DNA of 64,000 nt from Rhynchosporium graminicola (taxonomy: Eukaryota > Ascomycota > Leotiomycetes > Helotiales > Ploettnerulaceae), in contig FJUW01000004.1 in the NCBI GenBank assembly GCA_900074885.1, forward strand, positions 2,027,633-2,091,632, read 5' to 3'. Within the stretch, counting starts at the first letter, position 1. Each line of letters opens with the position of its first letter. The notes under the pieces were generated by a model. That model saw only the letters and a list, made by a program, of their open reading frames with translations. It was not told the origin of the DNA and made no database searches. The translations under genes were made by a program, and so were the position numbers. This document shows positions 57,900 through 64,000 of the stretch, one piece after another.

Positions 57900-60800
57900 A
57901 TGCAACCCTTAAATCCCTTCCTGAGTGCCTTCTTCAAGAGTACTGTTCCGTCTCAGTGTACACCTGTTCACCACCATGTAAGCAAGCTGTTGGATACCGA
58001 ATAGGACTTCGTTTTGACGAAAGGCTGACTGCTTCTAGATTCTGCTGGTCCCTACAACTGAAGTCCTCCTTACCTCCCGCGATCGCGAATCTGGTGTCCT
58101 TTACGCAGACCTAGCAGGATCCGAAGAATTCCTGGGAAGTCATGTCTTGCGAATACCGGCCAACCATGCGACAGCGGGAGGGAAGGATGCGCCGAACATG
58201 CGGGAGAGTAGGGGGAAGGCGAAGCAATACACAACTTTCAATGGCAGAACGGTTGTAGTGAAAGACTCCTTCGTGTACAGCAACAAAGGTAGGCTCTGTT
58301 TACTTCGGCCGGGAAATCTAGGCTAAACGATCTCTAAGGATTTAAGACTCTCAACCAAGCACAGCTCCTGGTTGATACTCTCTACTACCCGGACTCTTTG
58401 GAACCAAGGCAATGGCTCATATACTACATCTCTAGGCCCTTGCTGGGAATTTTCGAGGAGGTCAAGATCATAAAGGCGATAGTGCCCATACATATTCCGA
58501 ATGGCAGACCAGCTTTGCCGATAGGATCGCCTTCCCATACAGAATCTCCGATGTCACCGAGCCTTCCCAAGAAGAAGGATATCAAGTCTTTCAATGACTT
58601 GCTGAACAACTTCCCCATGATTGCAAGGCAAATGCAGCCTGGTCTTGAACGGCTGTTCAAGGAGTTCAATTCTGTCTTTGACAAACCTCTACCTCCTCCG
58701 CCGTCTGCTTCGAATATCCCGGACCCTGTGCCAGATGGACCAATAGCTACGGCAATGAAGAAAGCTCGATCTAATAGCATGACCTCGGCCTCAAGTTTCC
58801 GCTCTAATGGTCATGCGGACAAAAGGGTCATGGAGGACTTTTATGCAGAAGACGACGAGGATGTTATGCGAGGAGCTCTGGAAACTGCCGTGACATCTGC
58901 AATCGATTTATTCCAAATGGTCGACAAGCAACAACTCTCACTTTTGGGAGCTACCACGGATCTTACAGGACCTGTCGTGGAGAGGCTGATCGAAAGATAT
59001 GTGACGGAACAAGTCCATGATACTGTGCTATACCCGAGATTATGTGCCATGAAGCGACCAGAAGACCTCGAGTTAGAATCGAAGATCAGGCAGATGGAAT
59101 TTGTGGATATCTCGCAAGTCGGCATTCCTATTCAGGGCGGGCAAAGAGGGAAGCATGAATTAACATTGAGGCTTGGTCGAGCTGTGGAAGAGTTTAGGAA
59201 GCTAGGTGTCGCAGGGAGTCCTCAGCAGATGATGGATATTCTGTTATTGACCTTGAAGACGGTTACGCTATTTTCGGATGTCCCAAGCTCGATCAATCAA
59301 TCGGGGCCTTCCGAGAAAGTCAGCCCAGTCCTTACTATCAATGCAGACACACTGGTTTCATTGCTCCTGGTTGTAGTTATCAGGTCGCAGGTTCGGTACC
59401 TCCAAGCTCGCTTATTGTACATGCGAAATTTCATCTTTATCGATGATGTTGAGAGTGGTGAGATGGGCTACGCTCTTAGTACTTTGGAGGCGGTTCTTTC
59501 GTATCTCGCCCGAGATTCAGGTGGGCTGCGAAAGGCCAGCCGCAGGAACAACAAATTATGGCAGGCGACAAAGAAGGGCGATATCAAGGAAATGATGACT
59601 ATTATGGAACCAGAAAGGGACTATACTGACGATGAGGACGAAGCAGTTGCCGACGATACAATCGACCAAGACGCTCCTTGGAACCAGTCTAACAGTCATT
59701 CAAGGCGAAATTCCTCTCGATCAGGCGGAACGGGAAGGTTCTCGCAAGCATCTACCCTCAATCATGTTTTCCCGTTCCAGATTGAGCATAGAGACGAACA
59801 TGAAGAATGCCTGCCAGCCTTACGAAGACCAAAACAAGTTACATTGGACATGCGCAGTATGTCAAGTAGCTCCGAAATGTCGTTTTGTTCTCGGGCAACA
59901 ACTATCGATTCGACGAGTAGCGGCATTGAGGGAGACACTTCGATTGAAAGACTTTCACAGACAGAGGATTCCTTTGGGGAATCTGTTCCTATGATGGCAA
60001 TTCAGAACGAAAGATCGGAGTCTCTCAAGTACTTGTTCACTTTACGGAACTACTTTCCGATTGATATGGTGCTGGAGGACACAAACAACGAAGGAACTAC
60101 TCTACTGAGCGCTGCCGTCCAACTTGGGCACACGGAACTGATCGATATAATTTTGAATTTCATCTACCATGCCGCTTCCGAGTCGGTTGTGGTCGAATAT
60201 CTTGCCAAGCAGGATATCAGGGGCAGAAGCGTTGCTCACTACCTTTTCAATGCTCCTACGCTTATTCCGCGTGTTGGGCGTCTCCTACCATGGCGGCAGA
60301 AGGACAGAAATGGGCAAACGCCCTTATTTGCTCTGTGCCGCTGTTACGACCACGGAGACTACAGGGGCATGGTTGAAGCCGGTCTGGATGCAGCCACAGC
60401 TTCTCAAGGAGACGGGCAGCCATTGCATCTCGATGATCACGTCGATGCGAAAGGCAATACTCTCCTACATATCGTTAACGATCCCCAGGTAGCTTTACGA
60501 ATCCTGCTTCACTGTGACTCAGACGTCAATGCAACCAACGATAAGAAATTTACCCCATTGATGGTTGCAAGCAAATATGGTAGACTGGATATGGTTCGAG
60601 CCTTATTTGGGGATCCTCGAGTAGACCTCTTCGCCAAGGAGTTGCGCGGTCTCACGGCTGTTGAGCTCGCCAAAGACGACGATGTTCGCAATCGTATAGA
60701 CGATCTCATACTTTTCTCTGGCCAACCTGCTGCCGATGGAAGGATAACAGCTGTTGTACGCTCATTCTTCGTCGAAGACGCCACCATTCGTCTCGTGGTC

Positions 60801-62009
60801 AAATCTGGCGCGCCATCCAACAATCAAAGCTTCACAGTAACAACCTGTCGACGCTCCCTAGGCGACTTCGAGCACCTCGCCAAACTCCTTGCACTCGAGA
60901 ACCCAGCTTCTTGGCTGCCCGCCATATCCGGAATGCGATCACCGTTCCAACTACCATCTAAACCATCAAGAGCTGTTCTGAGAGACGTTCAGATACGTCT
61001 CGATTTATTTCTGAAGATTTTACTTGCGCATTCGACGTTCTCGACTCATGAGATGTTATGGGAGTTTTTCCTCGTTCCCGATATCCTAGCGGATATGATG
61101 GAGCAGCGCAGTAAGCTGAAAGCACAAACTAGGATCGAGACAGTGAGAGAAGAATATGAGCCAGTGGAAGATGTGAGGGATGTGGAGAGGTTTGTGGATC
61201 ATGCTAGAGATATGGTGAGGAGTGTCAACTACTCCACGAAGAGTGTTGCAAGGAGAGCTAATATGATTCTCTCATGCACTACCGGTAATGACTCTCCTTC
61301 CAAATTCACGTGAACCAAAGAAAGCTAATTGTTTTTTCTCTCTCTAGATCTTTATAATGCATGGCAGCTAGCATCTCGCGCACTCTCAACACTCGAATTT
61401 CTACCCGCGACTCACGCGTCTGCCCTATCTGCTTACGTCTCCTGCCTAGCACCTACCTCAACCTCACCCTACTCCACATTCCACTCCACAATGCTCTCCA
61501 TCCACTCCAATATAATCGCCATGCTCCTCTCCCTCTCCCGTCCCACCTCTCTTATAGCCTCAATAACGACCTCCCGCAAAGCCATCGAACGGAACTACAA
61601 CTCCCTCTCCCGCTCCACACGCTGGCCACTCGGTCTTCTCGACGAAACCCGGCAACGGCTCAATGAAGAGAAAGAAGATAAGATGCGGAGAACAAAAGAC
61701 GAAGCTGATGAGCTGGGCAGGGAGTTGAGGTACACTCAACAGGTTGTTGCGGGGGAGTTGGCGGGCTGGCAAGATTTGCATGAGAAGTTGGGCAGGAAGG
61801 CGGTTAGAGATCTGGCGAGGGGGATGTTGGTTCAGGAACGGAGTACATTGGAGGGGATGAAGCGCGCCATGCGGAATCTAAAGATCGCACCTGTTGTGGT
61901 CTCGGTCAGTCCTTCGATCCTGAGTGCTGAAGGGGAGATGGAAATCAATGGGAGGAGTAGTGCGAGTGGGGGTGGGAGTAATGAAGTGGATCCGTCTAGG
62001 TTCTTGTGA
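57900..62009 (+). CDS. VPS9-domain and ankyrin-repeat protein (VARP/ANKRD27-like Rab5-family GEF)
   Basis: Model: join(57900..57977, 58039..58288, 58339..61284, 61348..62009), 1311 aa; all junctions in frame. The start MQPLNPFLSAFFKSTVPSQC and the ILLVPTTEVLL segment after intron 1 read as one conserved N-terminus. A VPS9 domain lies at about 330-490 (LYPRLCAMKRPEDLELESKI, PQQMMDILLLTLKTVTLFSD, SADDLVSL-like NADTLVSLLLVVVIRS). Ankyrin repeats follow at about 680-900 (EGTTLLSAAVQLGHTELIDI, DAKGNTLLHIV, KFTPLMVASKYGRLDMVRAL). A PX-like module follows (FEHLAKLLALENPASWLPAI), and then a C-terminal coiled-coil tail. VPS9 proteins activate Rab5/Rab21-class GTPases on endosomes. The order VPS9-ANK recalls mammalian VARP, which works in endosome recycling. 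Confidence 0.88.
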
Positions 62010-63772
62010 ATATTAATAATTGACTTGGATGGCTAAGCAGTGGTCGATGGTTGATAGTGTAGTATGATAGGGTAGACCGGCGTTTGGAGATTCGTGGTCG
62101 GTTGGATGAAATAACGTGACGATGCGATATGATTGCTTATGGGCGATCATTTTCTCGAGACTGATACAATGGAAATTTGCTTAGAGCGAGCATAGATTTT
62201 CCATTGTTTGATTGATTCGCGCGAGAAAATTCCTCTATTCATGCCATTTGGCTGTGACCAGTGATGTAGCAGCATGATGTAAGAAGACGCAACGTAAGGC
62301 AACGCATCGCGTTTACCCATCCATTAATCTAAAACGGGAAGTAGGTATATTATTCAGATATTAACACACTAGAAGACCAGAACTTACTTAGACTGTGCTA
62401 TACACCGAAATGTCACAGCGCTCTCGCCAGTATTCATTCATCTCATTTCATGTTCTGAACAGTAAGCTAGAGCAGAAACGAGACTGGAATGAAGTATGAG
62501 AATTGACTTCAGAAGCTTGATTTCTCATGTGGTGGAAAGCGAGATTCAATAGAAAATATTCGGGTTGATGATGAGTGAATAATAAATTTTGGAGATACTG
62601 AGCCCGGACGGCGAGGTCGATTTTTTTTTTTTTTTCTTCGGGATTTTGATGGTAAAGTGTGTGACGAAATTGAGATTGAAATTCCGAGTACTGTAGTTCT
62701 ATTTCCCGGGTCTCGGATGATGCTATTTGTGACTTGTGAAAGATATTGACGAGTTGCAAAAGTTATTTCGCACACGTACAGTAGCAGCCTACTGTAGCAG
62801 GAATTGAAGGATTGGAGTTTAGGAATGATATACTGTAGTCGATTTATTGTAGTCGTTCCGGTGTGATATTCCCAGGTTCCCTTGAGACTGGTAATATATG
62901 CCATTTTACAGCGCTAGCTTATAATGATGTTCAAACACCGCCTGTATGTTCTATTTGTCTCTTCAAAAAATTTGTAACGAGAGGTCCAGTGAGACATTTC
63001 TAGATCTATTGTAGTCTGTTTACCGCAACATTCCTTCGGTGGCATTAAGGCAGGATGTAAGATCATAATGCCTCGCTTCTCAAGTCAAAGAGAAGATGGA
63101 TTTTCCATCTATCACTTTGACTAGATGGTAGTCGATTGTCTCTAGGTGGTATATATTGATGGTATTTCGAAAAGGTATGATAATACACACGAATTTCATC
63201 GAGGGTTGACTTTATTGGTTACATTGTCCTTCAAACGCGGGGGTGGTTGAATGAATTGAGATCCGAGATGTGTGCAGGCGACTTGCAAGTAAACTTTACT
63301 TGAACACGTAAAAAATTCAGCTCGGGGGATATTCAGAATATATGTTCATTGGGCGGAAAATTGTAACGAAAGGTGAGGAAGAGGCGATATGGTGAGCGAT
63401 ATAGCCTGAACCAAAGATTTAGGAATGGAAAACATACGAAAGAATACCCTTCATTCTCGCTAGATCTATAAGCCCAAGACTCATTAAGATGCAAGGGGAT
63501 ACAAGGATATGTGACCCAACTACTGTAGGGGCGCATAGCTGAATGGACATAAGGCAAGATAAATCGTATATTTTTTCTTAGGATTGTATGTGTATACAAA
63601 AGCAAGTTTCGCTTCGTATCGTGCTTCATAGAGCATATCAAGCCCTGTCCCAAAATATCGATATGCACGCTGAAGCCAAAGACCTAGGAAATCATCTCAT
63701 CATATAGGAGCTCGAGTCTCACTCCTATTCATACATCTGCACTCCTCTCATTTTGAGTATACTATGTGTCTC
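62010..63772. other. Intergenic region, AT-rich
   Basis: About 1.8 kb. A 15-T run lies near 62620-62635. Frames at 62448-62759, 62509-62904 and 63333-63668 (-) overlap poly-T or each other, and none has a motif. Part of it is the 3' flank of the terminal - strand gene. Confidence 0.45.
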
Positions 63773-64000
63773 TTAGAAGAGACCCTTGGCACCTGGAAAC
63801 TGGCTGAATTGATCTTTGTTGATCTTTACCAACTTCTTGCAAGATAATGGAGCGAGGGCATTGTTAGTGATGCCATTAAGCTTCGACAGAAGAGCTCCAA
63901 GTTCACCCACAGTGCTCAGCAGCGTATCTGGCAAGAACTGGAAGACGCCCTGAAGAAGGAAGCAAGCGAGGTTATTACCCTCGAGCAGAGTAGCGCCGTT
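63773..64000 (-). CDS. C-terminal end of a gene cut by the window edge; possibly peroxidase family 2-like
   Basis: The - strand frame is open from the right edge to TAA at 63773-63775 (76 codons including stop). It reads GNNLACFLLQGVFQFLPDTL, then LGALLSKLNGITNNALAPLSC, and ends KKLVKINKDQFSQFPGAKG. The pattern (hydrophobic ACFLLQ..., PLSC..L..., FPG near the end) faintly recalls the tails of secreted fungal heme-thiolate/peroxidase family 2 proteins such as those related to DotB. No catalytic residues are in view, so the assignment is tentative. Confidence 0.45.
   Translation of the reverse strand, partial: NGATLLEGNNLACFLLQGVFQFLPDTLLSTVGELGALLSKLNGITNNALAPLSCKKLVKINKDQFSQFPGAKGLF

Noticed and set aside
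1..64000. CRISPR arrays, operons, Shine-Dalgarno sites, prophage
   Set aside because: Spliced genes and fungal repeats show a eukaryotic nuclear genome; no regularly spaced repeats of that kind were seen.

Overview
The window is nuclear DNA of a filamentous ascomycete (Pezizomycotina). Codon usage and gene content suggest Leotiomycetes/Helotiales, but that placement is an inference. The evidence for a filamentous fungus is: short introns (mostly 46-75 bp) with GT..AG ends and CTRAC/CTGAC branch sites; nuclear genes for mitochondrial import and ribosome proteins; a fungal HMT1-type ABC transporter; a fungal STAND/TPR remnant; and repeats damaged by what looks like RIP (CpA to TpA change on both strands).

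Layout. 1-9600 is a block of RIP-degraded transposons. A Ty3/gypsy chromovirus on the + strand (reverse transcriptase, RNase H, integrase, chromodomain, 3' LTR) has inserted into a Helitron on the - strand (Rep/HUH and Pif1-like helicase). The retroelement carries two assembly scars: a 494-N gap and a single N, each flanked by duplicated sequence. 10396-10838 is a three-exon gene for an I78-type peptidase inhibitor. 14467-15230 is a dead MFS transporter. 15723-16412 is a MYND zinc-finger protein. 19687-23739 is a large, mostly disordered protein of unknown function. 27867-32383 is a 16-exon HMT1-type ABC transporter with a long C-terminal extension.

33094-45555 is the gene-dense conserved core, apart from a 4.6-kb empty spacer: SGT2 (+), OLA1/YchF ATPase (-), a PPPDE/DeSI-like peptidase (+), mitochondrial ribosomal protein uS11m (-) and TIM44 (+). 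The last two are divergent across about 290 bp. 45.6-54.2 kb is decayed sequence: an AAA+ ATPase remnant (-) abutting a NB-ARC/TPR remnant (+), and a third pseudogene (-) with a TGG-to-TAG-type stop. 55921-56944 is a polysaccharide deacetylase (-). 57900-62009 is a VPS9-domain/ankyrin protein (+) related to VARP/ANKRD27. The window ends inside a - strand gene of uncertain family.

Exon structures were worked out by hand from splice signals, reading-frame continuity and remembered family sequence patterns. No search was run. I found no clear case of a new biological system. The most notable items are the nested RIP-killed Helitron, the HMT1 C-terminal extension whose use depends on splicing one intron, and the abutting antiparallel remnants at 51.2 kb.
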